From an uncultured Kordia sp. (GTDB lineage Bacteria; Bacteroidota; Bacteroidia; Flavobacteriales; Flavobacteriaceae): a DNA stretch of 64,000 bases. A program made the translations under genes and the position numbers. The notes beneath the pieces were generated by a model. The model was not told where the DNA came from. It was given only the letters and a program-made list of their open reading frames with translations, and did not search any database. Location: assembly GCF_947489565.1 (NCBI RefSeq), contig NZ_CANLEA010000013.1, forward strand, positions 149,969 to 213,968, in the 5' to 3' direction. The stretch's first letter is position 1; each line of letters opens with the position of its first letter. Below are positions 8,022 through 16,511 of the stretch, one piece after another.

Positions 8022-9407
8022 ATGTTTGATACTAGTAATAAAATTATTATTGTAGATGATGAAGACGATGAATTATCTATCTTATCTAAAGTTTTTTTAG
8101 AAAGTGGCATTGGTTGTCGTACAATTCTTTATGAGGGAGGATATTCAGATCCTTTAAAAGGAGTAAGGGTAGCCTTTTTTGATATAAAAATATCTGGAAA
8201 ATCTTTTGATTTGAATCAAGATACTTTTGATTATAAAGAAGATAGATCTTTAAGTGCTGTATTCAATGACTTAGCCTTTGCTATTCAAGAATGTATTCAC
8301 TCAGATAATGGTCCATATGCACTTGTATTTTGGTCAAAAAACACAAAGGTTATACCTAACTTTAAGAATTACGTTATGGAAAGGTATCCTGACTTACCTT
8401 CTCCAATATTTATTGATTCAATTGATAAAGCTGAATTCATGGGGAAGTCAACAGATGAATTTATAGAAAAATTTGATGCTTTATTTAATGATAAACCAAT
8501 AAAACTTTTATTTGAGTTTGAGAATAGTTGTAGTAAAGCTTCAATTGAAACAGTAAATGAGATATTCAAAATAATTCCAAAAAAAACATCAGACCTACAA
8601 AATGTTTGGGGTGAAAATAATGATTTTGATGAAAACTTTGAAATGATCTTTTCTTCTATTGCAGCTAAATCTTTGGGAGTTGAACATGCAAAAAACAATG
8701 TCGATTATGCTATTACTGAAGCCTTATTGCCAATAATGAATTTTAAAATATCTAATGATTCTATTTCTCAAAAAAAATGGGATAATTTTTTAACTTCTAT
8801 AAAAGATGGTAAAATAAAATATCCAAAAGAATTTAAACAGGGTGTGTTAAATTCAATATTCCATATTGACAACATTTCAGATGTAACAAGTAATATAAGA
8901 GGAGCAGTATTTGAATATAATTTTGAAATAAACTACATTCAAAAAATATTAATGAGTCTTTCACCATATTTTTCTATTCTACAAGAAGAAACGAAAAAAA
9001 ATTACACTAAATTCTTAACGTTTAAAAAGGATACGTCAGATCGATTAAAAGATAAAATTAGAACTAATTCTAAATTTATAGCAATAGAAATATCTGCTTC
9101 ATGTGATTATTCTCAAAATAAAAAAAGAAATCAAAAATTTTTACTTGGTGTTCTGATACCTAGTTATGCAATTAAAGAAATCAATGATTCTAAAATGGCT
9201 GAATTTTTATATTATAAAGATTTTCCTATTTTTAGTATTGATGGAAGTGATGTTAGTTTAATTGTAAATTTTAACTACATTATCAGTGAATTTAAGATTA
9301 GTAAATGCCTAAACAAACCATTATTTATATTTAAAAAAGAAATAATGGACATGATTGGTAACAGATATGCAAATCATATTTCACGAATAGGTATAACAAG
9401 TTTCTGA
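8022..9407 (+). CDS. Receiver-domain protein with large uncharacterised C-terminus
   Basis: A 461-residue protein. The first ~150 residues look like a response-regulator receiver: strand 1 KIIIVDDEDDE with the acidic pair Asp12/Asp13, and strand 3 VRVAFFDIKI with Asp54 at the canonical phosphoacceptor place, then an insertion and strand 4 YALVFWSKN. The remaining ~300 residues match no family I know; a strand IAIEISASCDYSQNKK around Cys361-Asp362 stands out as possibly conserved. No HTH or LytTR output domain is visible, so the output may be enzymatic or protein binding. It ends the methyltransferase-GHKL operon and is the natural partner of the kinase-like gene upstream. Confidence 0.65.
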   Translation: MFDTSNKIIIVDDEDDELSILSKVFLESGIGCRTILYEGGYSDPLKGVRVAFFDIKISGKSFDLNQDTFDYKEDRSLSAVFNDLAFAIQECIHSDNGPYALVFWSKNTKVIPNFKNYVMERYPDLPSPIFIDSIDKAEFMGKSTDEFIEKFDALFNDKPIKLLFEFENSCSKASIETVNEIFKIIPKKTSDLQNVWGENNDFDENFEMIFSSIAAKSLGVEHAKNNVDYAITEALLPIMNFKISNDSISQKKWDNFLTSIKDGKIKYPKEFKQGVLNSIFHIDNISDVTSNIRGAVFEYNFEINYIQKILMSLSPYFSILQEETKKNYTKFLTFKKDTSDRLKDKIRTNSKFIAIEISASCDYSQNKKRNQKFLLGVLIPSYAIKEINDSKMAEFLYYKDFPIFSIDGSDVSLIVNFNYIISEFKISKCLNKPLFIFKKEIMDMIGNRYANHISRIGITSF

Positions 9408-9482
9408 TTTTTTGTAAAGTAATAATTGCTAATAAGCCTTTTTGTTATAAAAATTATATTTAATTACATTCAACAAAACCAC

Positions 9483-10181
9483 TCAAACCCACTTCGCCCG
9501 AATATCCTTATACCTAGTCCGCCCAATAGGAATACGTTTTCCATTTTTTAGCTCGGCTAAATATTTACTGCCAGATTGCACGATAATTTCTTGTACTTCC
9601 GACATCTTGACTAAATATGATTTATGAAAACGTTCAAAAGTATGTGATAATAGTTGTGCTAGCTTTTCAAGGGATTTATCGTGCAGTTCTTTGTTTCCAT
9701 TTCTTAGAAAGAGTTCCGTATATGTGCCAGCTCCTTTGATATACAAGATATCTTCAATAGGAATTAATTGTATTCGCTGCCTTTTTTTAATAGCTAAAAA
9801 CTTAATCTCATGGGTTTCTATCTTTTCATTTGAAATGCTTCGAAGCAAAGCTTGTTCTAATCTTTCTCTATTAAAAGGTTTCGAAACAAAATCCAACACT
9901 CCATATTCAAACGCAGTAATTGCCTGATCTTTATACGCCGAAATCACGATGGTATGAAACGATTTAGAAACTGCAGTCGCTAACAAATCAAAACCATTGT
10001 CTCCGTTAAGATTCAAATCTAATAACACAAGGTCTAAAGGATTATTTTCAATAAATAACAATGCTTCATGCAGTGTATTGATATACTTTAACGAGTGTAA
10101 CGTATCTCCCAAAATATCACGCGTCATGCGTTCAATTCTTTTGGCAATTCTTGATTCATCTTCAACGATTAAAATATGCAT
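9483..10181 (-). CDS. LytTR-family response regulator
   Basis: A 232-residue regulator. The receiver domain (1-120) has acidic residues E7/D8, phosphoacceptor Asp55 in LVLLDLN, and the conserved Lys in FVSKPFN. The C-terminal ~105 residues form a LytTR DNA-binding domain (IPIEDILYIKGAGTYTELF, FERFHKSYLVKMSEV). It starts 4 nt after the stop of the membrane kinase at 10186-11868, its evident partner, and would be phosphorylated by it to control target promoters. It converges with the methyltransferase operon without an obvious strong terminator between them. Confidence 0.92.
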   Translation of the reverse strand: MHILIVEDESRIAKRIERMTRDILGDTLHSLKYINTLHEALLFIENNPLDLVLLDLNLNGDNGFDLLATAVSKSFHTIVISAYKDQAITAFEYGVLDFVSKPFNRERLEQALLRSISNEKIETHEIKFLAIKKRQRIQLIPIEDILYIKGAGTYTELFLRNGNKELHDKSLEKLAQLLSHTFERFHKSYLVKMSEVQEIIVQSGSKYLAELKNGKRIPIGRTRYKDIRAKWV

Positions 10182-10185
10182 CTGC

Positions 10186-11868
10186 TTAAAAATAGATTTT
10201 TATAGTGTTTTTCCAACCGTGACTTACGGGCCTTGAAGTAAACGCCCATTGTTCCTGAAAGCTCTCTGTGAGTCGCGCTTTGATATATTTTATTCCGGTA
10301 CCATCTTCTTTCGCAGTTATAGCCTGACTTGCGCGCTTTGCAAAGGTTAAAAATGTATAACACGTATACTTGCTATTCTCTTCAAAAATGAGCTTAAATT
10401 GAATGCTATTATCGTTTAGCGGCAAACTGTGTGTAATTCCGTTTTCTAATAAAGTATGAAAAATTCCTGGCGGTATTTTTTGCGAACCATCAATGCCTTC
10501 ATCTTGCCAAGAATACTTAATTTCTTTTCGGTATTCCATAATTTCCAAATGTGTACGACAAAGTGCTATTTCTTGCTCGATTGGGATTAATGTTTTATTT
10601 TCTATCTGATTCAAAAGATCAAATTCTTTCGCCAATGCTTCGATAAACAACACGCCTTTCTTGGGAGATTCTTCGATCCAATCGATTAATGAAGTTAAAG
10701 TATTCATCAGAAAATGAGGTTGAATATTCTTTTTGAGTAATTCCAATCGTAATCGTGTAGATTGAAGCAAAGAAGTTTCATACGCCAATCGTTGTTCTTT
10801 AATTCGTAAGGAAAGCAAATAAAACATTCCCAAAAGAATCAAACAGAAACCTACAAACAAACTTTTGTCAAAAGGAGTAAAAAAACCAATAGACACAGAG
10901 AGTAGGAGAGATAGTAGTACAAGACGTGCACCTTTTATTTTCTTATAAACTCCAAACACAACTACTGCAATTGAAAATATCCACATGCTCAAAATCATAT
11001 TATTAGCTTTCAATTCAAAAACATGTTTGGATAGGAAAAAGTACAACAAAATACCTGCGTAAATCGTTAGTAGTAATTTCCGTTTGGGAAATGGAAATCG
11101 TCTAGAAAAATAGTAAGGAATCAAAAACGAAATCCCCAACATCAATGCACCTATAATCTTTAAGCGTATCACATGCAAACTATAATGAATAGCGATATAA
11201 ACTTTACTGAATTCTGCCAATATCAACGCGAATAAAAGAAAACAACTAATGCTAAATATGAGTGTCGCAAACTCCTTTTTATCACTCACAAAGAGAAATA
11301 GAAAATAGAAAGTGGCAATCAAAAATGCACCCGCTAACAAATGCATATAGGAAGCTTCAATAAGTCGCTGCGTTTGTAGCTCATTATACTCATCAATCTT
11401 CATTTCTTCAATTCCTATATGATCTGGGAAATGATACAAACTTGAACGCAAAGCTAAAACATGTTCGCCAGCTTCTGTAAGATCTGTGGGAATGCTAAAA
11501 GTAGCCCACATTTTACCTTCAGGATCACGAGTTGCTTCTTGTCCAGGATTCCCGTTTTCTCCAATCAAAACGCCGTCCCAAAACACTTCATATTCTCCGT
11601 AAAGTTGTAGCATCAAACCATACGGATGTAGTGCTTTTGGAGTTTTTAGAATCTCAATCGTAGTTCTGGACCAAAAAACTTGACCATCAGGAATTGGTTT
11701 GATATGCTTTGTCCAGTGTTCAGCATTCAAATCTTTGGCTGCCCATTCTTGTTGATCTCCAAGTTGAAATACAGTTTCATATTGCTTATAAACAGGGTTT
11801 TGAGAACAAGAAGTTACAAGTAACATCGTACCTATTAAAAGAATATACGCTAAAGATTTTAAGTTCAT
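10186..11868 (-). CDS. Membrane sensor histidine kinase, LytS type
   Basis: A 560-residue kinase. The N-terminal signal has a lipobox-like VTSC (Cys21). Next comes an extracytoplasmic beta-rich domain (about 25-165) with jelly-roll features, then about seven membrane helices (170-355), an architecture like 7TMR-DISM sensors. The cytoplasmic part has the PF06580 His box NIQPHFLMNTLTSL and a short ATPase domain with N-box LLENGITHS and DGTGI. It is the first gene of a two-gene operon with the LytTR regulator. The ATP-binding motifs are abbreviated compared with HATPase_c of classical kinases, as is normal for this family. Confidence 0.88.
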   Translation of the reverse strand: MNLKSLAYILLIGTMLLVTSCSQNPVYKQYETVFQLGDQQEWAAKDLNAEHWTKHIKPIPDGQVFWSRTTIEILKTPKALHPYGLMLQLYGEYEVFWDGVLIGENGNPGQEATRDPEGKMWATFSIPTDLTEAGEHVLALRSSLYHFPDHIGIEEMKIDEYNELQTQRLIEASYMHLLAGAFLIATFYFLFLFVSDKKEFATLIFSISCFLLFALILAEFSKVYIAIHYSLHVIRLKIIGALMLGISFLIPYYFSRRFPFPKRKLLLTIYAGILLYFFLSKHVFELKANNMILSMWIFSIAVVVFGVYKKIKGARLVLLSLLLSVSIGFFTPFDKSLFVGFCLILLGMFYLLSLRIKEQRLAYETSLLQSTRLRLELLKKNIQPHFLMNTLTSLIDWIEESPKKGVLFIEALAKEFDLLNQIENKTLIPIEQEIALCRTHLEIMEYRKEIKYSWQDEGIDGSQKIPPGIFHTLLENGITHSLPLNDNSIQFKLIFEENSKYTCYTFLTFAKRASQAITAKEDGTGIKYIKARLTESFQEQWAFTSRPVSHGWKNTIKIYF

Positions 11869-12052
11869 TTTTAATGAAGATTACTGACGCAAGATAAACA
11901 TTATAATTGTTCGCTTAGAGTCGTTCATAAACACATAGAGCAGTTGACATAATTTTGATTCAATACATGAGATAAAAAAACATTCTTTGTATAGTTCATC
12001 ACAAAAAGTGATGCAAACTATAGAAATATTCTTCAATTATAAATGTATTAAA

Positions 12053-13882
12053 ATGAAAAATAGTATCTCAATTCTATTCATCCTACTTCTTTTTTACTCA
12101 TGTACGGAAACATCAAATCCTAATACTACAACAGATATAATTAAACAAGTAGAAACTGGCCTCACAACTCGTACACATATACTAGGTGACTCAACATGGT
12201 CGATAGAAGAACGTATGAAACATTATGGCATTCCAGGTGCTAGTATTGCCATCATACATAATGGTGAAATTGCATGGGCAAAAGGCTATGGTGTCACGGA
12301 TAAGGAAAGTCAAACTCCAGTAACAACAGAAACTCTTTTCCAAGCAGCGGCAACGAGTATGCCAGTAACAGCCTATGGTGCATTACGTCTTGTAGAAGAA
12401 CATAAATTAAACTTAGATAAAAATGTGAACAGTTATTTAAAATCCTGGAAAGTACCGGAAAATGAATTTAACAAAGAAAAGAAAGTTACCATAAAAAATT
12501 TGTTGAATCACTCTGCAGGAATACATCCTCGTGGAACTGGACGCTATAAGATCGGAGAAAAGATTCCTACACTTGTAGAAATCTTAAACGGAGATTATCC
12601 AGCTGCAAACGAACCAGTTACCATAAACAAAGTGCCTGATGAAAGTGTTCGTTTTGCGTATACTAGTTATGTGCCAATTCAACAATTGATGATTGATGTT
12701 GATAAGAAAACATTCCCAGAAATCATGCATGAACTCGTGTTAGAACCTTTGGAAATGAACAATAGTACGTTTGACCAATCGCTTACAGCAGCGCAATTAA
12801 AAATGGTAGCAACAGGGTATTTAACAGATGGCTCGATGGCAAATGGTGGAAGAAGTATTTATCCATCAATGGCTTCAAATGGCTTATGGACAACTGCCGA
12901 GGACTATGCAAAATTTATAACCAACGTACAGCAAACTCTAAAAGGAAATCATACGAAAGGATTATCGCAAAATTTAACGAAATTAATGGGGACACCTTAT
13001 GGCGTGAGCAATACTAGTTGGACATTTACATTGGGTTTAGGGTTTCAGCTTTTAAATAAAAACAATGATATTTACCTAAGACATCACGGATGGAATAGAG
13101 GTTTTTATGCTGAAATAATGGCGCATAGAGACAAAGGGTATGGTGTGGTAGTGATGACTAATTCTACTTTTCCAGAGTTTAATGCCGAAGTGATGCGTTC
13201 GGTTGCACTAGCATATAATTGGGATAATTTTCTTCCAATACATAAAAAAATAGACCTTGAACAATCTACAATCAATAAAATTTCTGGTCGATATATGGAA
13301 AGTGGTAGGATTGTAGAAGTTTTTCAAAAGAACAATCAACTTTTCCATAAAAACATCCTTGATCTAGAAGCGGAAGAACTTATCAAAATCTCAGATAGTA
13401 GTTTTGTTAGAAGAAACTCTAGTCGAATTATACAATTCAAACCCAACTCTGAAGATGGAAGACTCAACTTGAGTTATATTAATAAAAATGATGGAACAAT
13501 AATTTCAACTTTTGTGAAGGTGAATACAGATACAAAAGAGCCTGTGGAATTTCCTCTGGAAGGTGATTTTGAAAAAGCACTTGCTGCATATAAAATCAAA
13601 AAAGAACAGGACGCTAATTATTTGACAGTTACGGAAGAATATATAAATGACATAGGGTATGATTTTTTCCATGATAATAGAATGAAATTATCAATAGCCA
13701 CTTTCAAAATAAATATGATACTTTATCCAGATAATTTTAGAGTGTATTATAGTTATGCGGAAGCGTGTGAAAAAAATGGAGACGTTGATCTAGCAATTTT
13801 AAACTACACAAAATCACTTGAATTAAACCCTCAAAATAATCGTGCCAAACAGAAACTTAGACAATTACGAGAAAGTAAATAA
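12053..13882 (+). CDS. Beta-lactamase-fold lipoprotein with TPR tail, catalytic residues lost
   Basis: The frame is open from 11987, but the start at 12053 gives a clean lipoprotein signal (ISILFILLLFYSC) so I use it; 609 residues. The middle is a serine hydrolase (beta-lactamase/PBP-like, PF00144) domain. The expected S-x-x-K nucleophile motif reads ATSM in FQAAATSMPVTA (codons GCA ACG AGT ATG at about 12350-12361), so both Ser and Lys are missing. The Y-x-N motif reads YTS; only the third motif (HHGWNRGF) is preserved. The last ~110 residues include TPR motifs (YYSYAEACEKNGDVDLAILN). Probably a non-catalytic binding protein. A second, intact family member follows at 14143. Confidence 0.82.
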   Translation: MKNSISILFILLLFYSCTETSNPNTTTDIIKQVETGLTTRTHILGDSTWSIEERMKHYGIPGASIAIIHNGEIAWAKGYGVTDKESQTPVTTETLFQAAATSMPVTAYGALRLVEEHKLNLDKNVNSYLKSWKVPENEFNKEKKVTIKNLLNHSAGIHPRGTGRYKIGEKIPTLVEILNGDYPAANEPVTINKVPDESVRFAYTSYVPIQQLMIDVDKKTFPEIMHELVLEPLEMNNSTFDQSLTAAQLKMVATGYLTDGSMANGGRSIYPSMASNGLWTTAEDYAKFITNVQQTLKGNHTKGLSQNLTKLMGTPYGVSNTSWTFTLGLGFQLLNKNNDIYLRHHGWNRGFYAEIMAHRDKGYGVVVMTNSTFPEFNAEVMRSVALAYNWDNFLPIHKKIDLEQSTINKISGRYMESGRIVEVFQKNNQLFHKNILDLEAEELIKISDSSFVRRNSSRIIQFKPNSEDGRLNLSYINKNDGTIISTFVKVNTDTKEPVEFPLEGDFEKALAAYKIKKEQDANYLTVTEEYINDIGYDFFHDNRMKLSIATFKINMILYPDNFRVYYSYAEACEKNGDVDLAILNYTKSLELNPQNNRAKQKLRQLRESK

Positions 13883-13933
13883 CGAGAGATTGACGTAAGA
13901 ATTATTAATATAAAACATTCAATATTAACTATT

Positions 13934-14052
13934 TGTCAGTTCGAGCGCAGTCGAGAACACTAGAAAAATATACATTTCAATTGAATCTCGATAGCTACGC
14001 TAGGTATTTTCAATCAAAATATATTTTAATTTCAATAATGCTCGATTTGACA
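13934..14052. repeat. Inverted-repeat-bounded intergenic element, copy 1
   Basis: The stretch begins TGTCAGTTCGAG and ends CTCGATTTGACA, imperfect inverted ends (10/12) with the core GTCAnnTCGA. Two related copies are at 38823-38893 and 60791-60964. Looks like a REP- or MITE-type intergenic repeat; no coding content. Confidence 0.6.
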
Positions 14053-14142
14053 TTCTTAATAAAATATTTAAAATCAACTATAAAGAAATAAAGTTATATC
14101 GAACTCACGTTAAATAAACATATCAAAAAAAAACAGCATTAC

Positions 14143-15369
14143 ATGAAAACTAATAATTCGAAACAAACAAAAAATATGAAATGCACAACAAGTCTACTAT
14201 TTTTACTATTTCTTCTAGGAATAAATAATAGCTTTTCCCAACAAAAACAGCGTCAAGCACCAGAAGCCACAGCTGTTGAAGCCAAACTATCGTTCAGAGA
14301 TATTCCTGAACTCAAAGAAGCCTTTATGGATACAACTCCAACCAATAAAAAAGATGGTATTCCTGTAGGAGAATTAGGTGTCGATGGTGATAATAAAGAA
14401 CTAATTTTAAAGCTAGCACAAGAGATAGCGAATCATAAACACGGGAATTTTGATAGCTTCCTAATTGCTCATAAAGGGAAACTTGTTTTTGAATCGTATT
14501 ATTCTAAAGGGCGAATCAATTTATCGCACCCGCAAGCCTCAGCAACTAAAGTGTATACGAGTATGGCGCTTGGTCGTGCCATTCAATTGGGATATTTAAC
14601 TATGGACGATTTGGACAAACCGATTGCCAGTTTTCTCAAAGATTTAGATCCAACAAAATTTGTAAAAGGCGCTGATAAAATTACACTAAATCAAGCATTG
14701 ACGATGCGTTCTGGTATTCGTATTAGTGAAAAACAACGAGATGCATTCGAAAAAAAACCAAGTCAGTTAAAAGGGCAAAAGGAAGTTCAAACGTATTTTG
14801 AACAGACGAAACCTATTACTTCAAATATGCCAAATTTTAAATATCAAAACGATCCTATGTTGGTCATGCAAGTTTTGGATGCTGTCGTGCCTACATCCGC
14901 CAAAGAATTTATAAAAAATGAATTGCTAGACAAATTGGGAATCACTAATTATAACTGGGGAACTGACATTAGCGGTTTACCAAGATCAGGAAATCGCACA
15001 AGTATGACATCACGTGATATGATTAAGTGGGGAATTCTAGCCAAAAACAAAGGAAAATGGAAGGGTGAACAATTAATTCCAGCTGCTTATATCGACAAAG
15101 CCATTCACAGAATTGTCCGCCATAGTGACGATGAAAATTTTATAGATGTTGGTGATATTTCCAATGTAGGTTACGGGTATTTTTGGTGGCAAGCAGACAT
15201 GAAAGTTGGCAATAAAAAGTATTTCAGTACTTCAGCGCAAGGTGGCAGTGGTCAAACCATCATTCTAATTAATGAGCTTGATCTTATCATAGTAACTACG
15301 GTTCATCGATTGGAAATTAGTGTTTTACAACTAGTAGCAGCACGTGTTTTGCCCGCTTTTATAGACTAA
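14143..15369 (+). CDS. Secreted beta-lactamase-family serine hydrolase
   Basis: A 408-residue hydrolase. The signal peptide core is LLFLLFLLGINNSFSQ; a start at Met12 (14176) would give a more usual signal length and is equally possible. The active-site motif SATK (Ser133, Lys136) is intact, the second motif is YQN in FKYQNDPM, and the third region is AQGGSGQ near the C-terminus. This is the class C beta-lactamase/esterase fold (PF00144), periplasmic or exported. It follows the pseudoenzyme homologue at 12053 by 260 bp. The substrate cannot be told from sequence; esterase, peptidase and beta-lactamase activities all occur in the family. Confidence 0.85.
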   Translation: MKTNNSKQTKNMKCTTSLLFLLFLLGINNSFSQQKQRQAPEATAVEAKLSFRDIPELKEAFMDTTPTNKKDGIPVGELGVDGDNKELILKLAQEIANHKHGNFDSFLIAHKGKLVFESYYSKGRINLSHPQASATKVYTSMALGRAIQLGYLTMDDLDKPIASFLKDLDPTKFVKGADKITLNQALTMRSGIRISEKQRDAFEKKPSQLKGQKEVQTYFEQTKPITSNMPNFKYQNDPMLVMQVLDAVVPTSAKEFIKNELLDKLGITNYNWGTDISGLPRSGNRTSMTSRDMIKWGILAKNKGKWKGEQLIPAAYIDKAIHRIVRHSDDENFIDVGDISNVGYGYFWWQADMKVGNKKYFSTSAQGGSGQTIILINELDLIIVTTVHRLEISVLQLVAARVLPAFID

Positions 15370-15640
15370 TATATCCTAACATAAAACTAATTCATGACAC
15401 TGATAACTAATTTTTGATGTATAAAAAGAGTAATTCTATTAGATTTCTATCTCAGAAACATGCTTTATAAAATGTGGTTAAATTTATTTAGTTTCCAAGA
15501 TCAGTTCGTTATTTTTTGTATATTGAAATCCCCTCATAAATTGACATTAAGTTTCTTGTCAAAATTTACAACAAATACGTTTTTTTTAAACGATACTGAA
15601 AATAAAAAAGCACGGTTATATGCTTTATAAAAACTATTAA

Positions 15641-15895
15641 ATGGCATTTTTTAAAGAAATCAAAGAAAAACTGGAAGACGCAATAATCGACTTAAGGACT
15701 GTTGAACACGCAATGATTATTGAAGATGATAATGGTTGTGTATATCGCTTTCAAGAAACTGATGGAGATAGTATATCGTATGTAAGTGACAATCCAATTG
15801 ATGAAGAACAATTAGCACTTTTTAATGATGCTTTTATGGCTTCTATTGAAGCTAGAAATAGCATTACCAGATTTATAATAGAATGTTTAACATAA
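15641..15895 (+). CDS. Small acidic protein, first gene of an unrecognised operon
   Basis: An 84-residue protein, no signal peptide or membrane segment. An amphipathic N-terminal helix (FFKEIKEKLEDAIIDLRTVE) is followed by a beta-rich acidic middle and a helical tail. The helix pattern and the following hydrophobic strand resemble the start of the next gene product (KLKEDIKAIVEDLATLEVASF), suggesting distant paralogy. Spacing to the next gene is 10 nt and all four genes run on one strand, so they form an operon. I do not recognise the family. Confidence 0.7.
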   Translation: MAFFKEIKEKLEDAIIDLRTVEHAMIIEDDNGCVYRFQETDGDSISYVSDNPIDEEQLALFNDAFMASIEARNSITRFIIECLT

Positions 15896-15905
15896 TCAAA
15901 AAAAC

Positions 15906-16262
15906 ATGAGTGAAAAAAAAGGATTAGCAAAATTAAAAGAAGACATTAAAGCAATAGTAGAAGATTTAGCTACCCTAGAAGTAGCTTCGTTTACGGGACC
16001 TGAAATTGATTTAAATACAGGCGATGCAGACGACGATCAAAAACATAAAAAAGTATTTGAAACCATACGAGGCGCATTGACTACTTCTACGCTTGTAGGA
16101 TATTCACGATTTGAAATAGAAGGAGATGCAATGAACTATACCAATTCAGATCTTGGAGAAGGGAAGAAATATCTTATAGACGCACATAACAGTATGGTGG
16201 AAGGAGCTCAAAAATCAAGAAAAGATTTCTTTGATTTTGTACTAAACGTAATTAACGGATAA
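15906..16262 (+). CDS. Small acidic protein, second gene of the unrecognised operon
   Basis: A 118-residue cytoplasmic-type protein. The N-terminus matches the pattern of the preceding 84-residue protein, and the tail (GAQKSRKDFFDFVLNVING) has a helix like that protein's C-terminus. A Ser/Thr-rich stretch (GALTTSTLVGYSRFEIEGD) lies in the middle. No known domain was recognised. It is separated by 6 nt from the next gene. It may assemble with its neighbour as a heteromer; this is inference. Confidence 0.7.
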   Translation: MSEKKGLAKLKEDIKAIVEDLATLEVASFTGPEIDLNTGDADDDQKHKKVFETIRGALTTSTLVGYSRFEIEGDAMNYTNSDLGEGKKYLIDAHNSMVEGAQKSRKDFFDFVLNVING

Positions 16263-16268
16263 GAATAC

Positions 16269-16511
16269 ATGCCACAAATCCGTATATATCAATTTCGTCC
16301 AACATCAAAACCACCATCCAAAGTTCATAAAATGTATAGCTGGTTCAAAACAGAAGTATCCAATGCTTCTATTGAACCAGTAACTACGTATGAAATTCCT
16401 AAAAGTGGCGCTATTGAAGGAAATGAAGCTCAGCTATCCTTGGCAACTAAGTTGTACAAAGGATATATCTATTTAAAAAATGCATTTACATGGTTTAAAC
16501 AACGATCGTAA
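16269..16511 (+). CDS. Small basic protein, third gene of the unrecognised operon
   Basis: An 80-residue protein with aromatic, basic segments (MYSWFKTEV, NAFTWFKQRS) and no signal peptide. The stop codon TAA overlaps the start of the next gene by one base (16511), which supports co-translation with the 570-residue protein. No family recognised. Confidence 0.65.
   Translation: MPQIRIYQFRPTSKPPSKVHKMYSWFKTEVSNASIEPVTTYEIPKSGAIEGNEAQLSLATKLYKGYIYLKNAFTWFKQRS

Noticed and set aside
11987..12052. Upstream in-frame extension of the beta-lactamase-fold gene
   Set aside because: Using the start at 11987 would bury the lipoprotein signal 22 residues inside the protein; the start at 12053 fits better.
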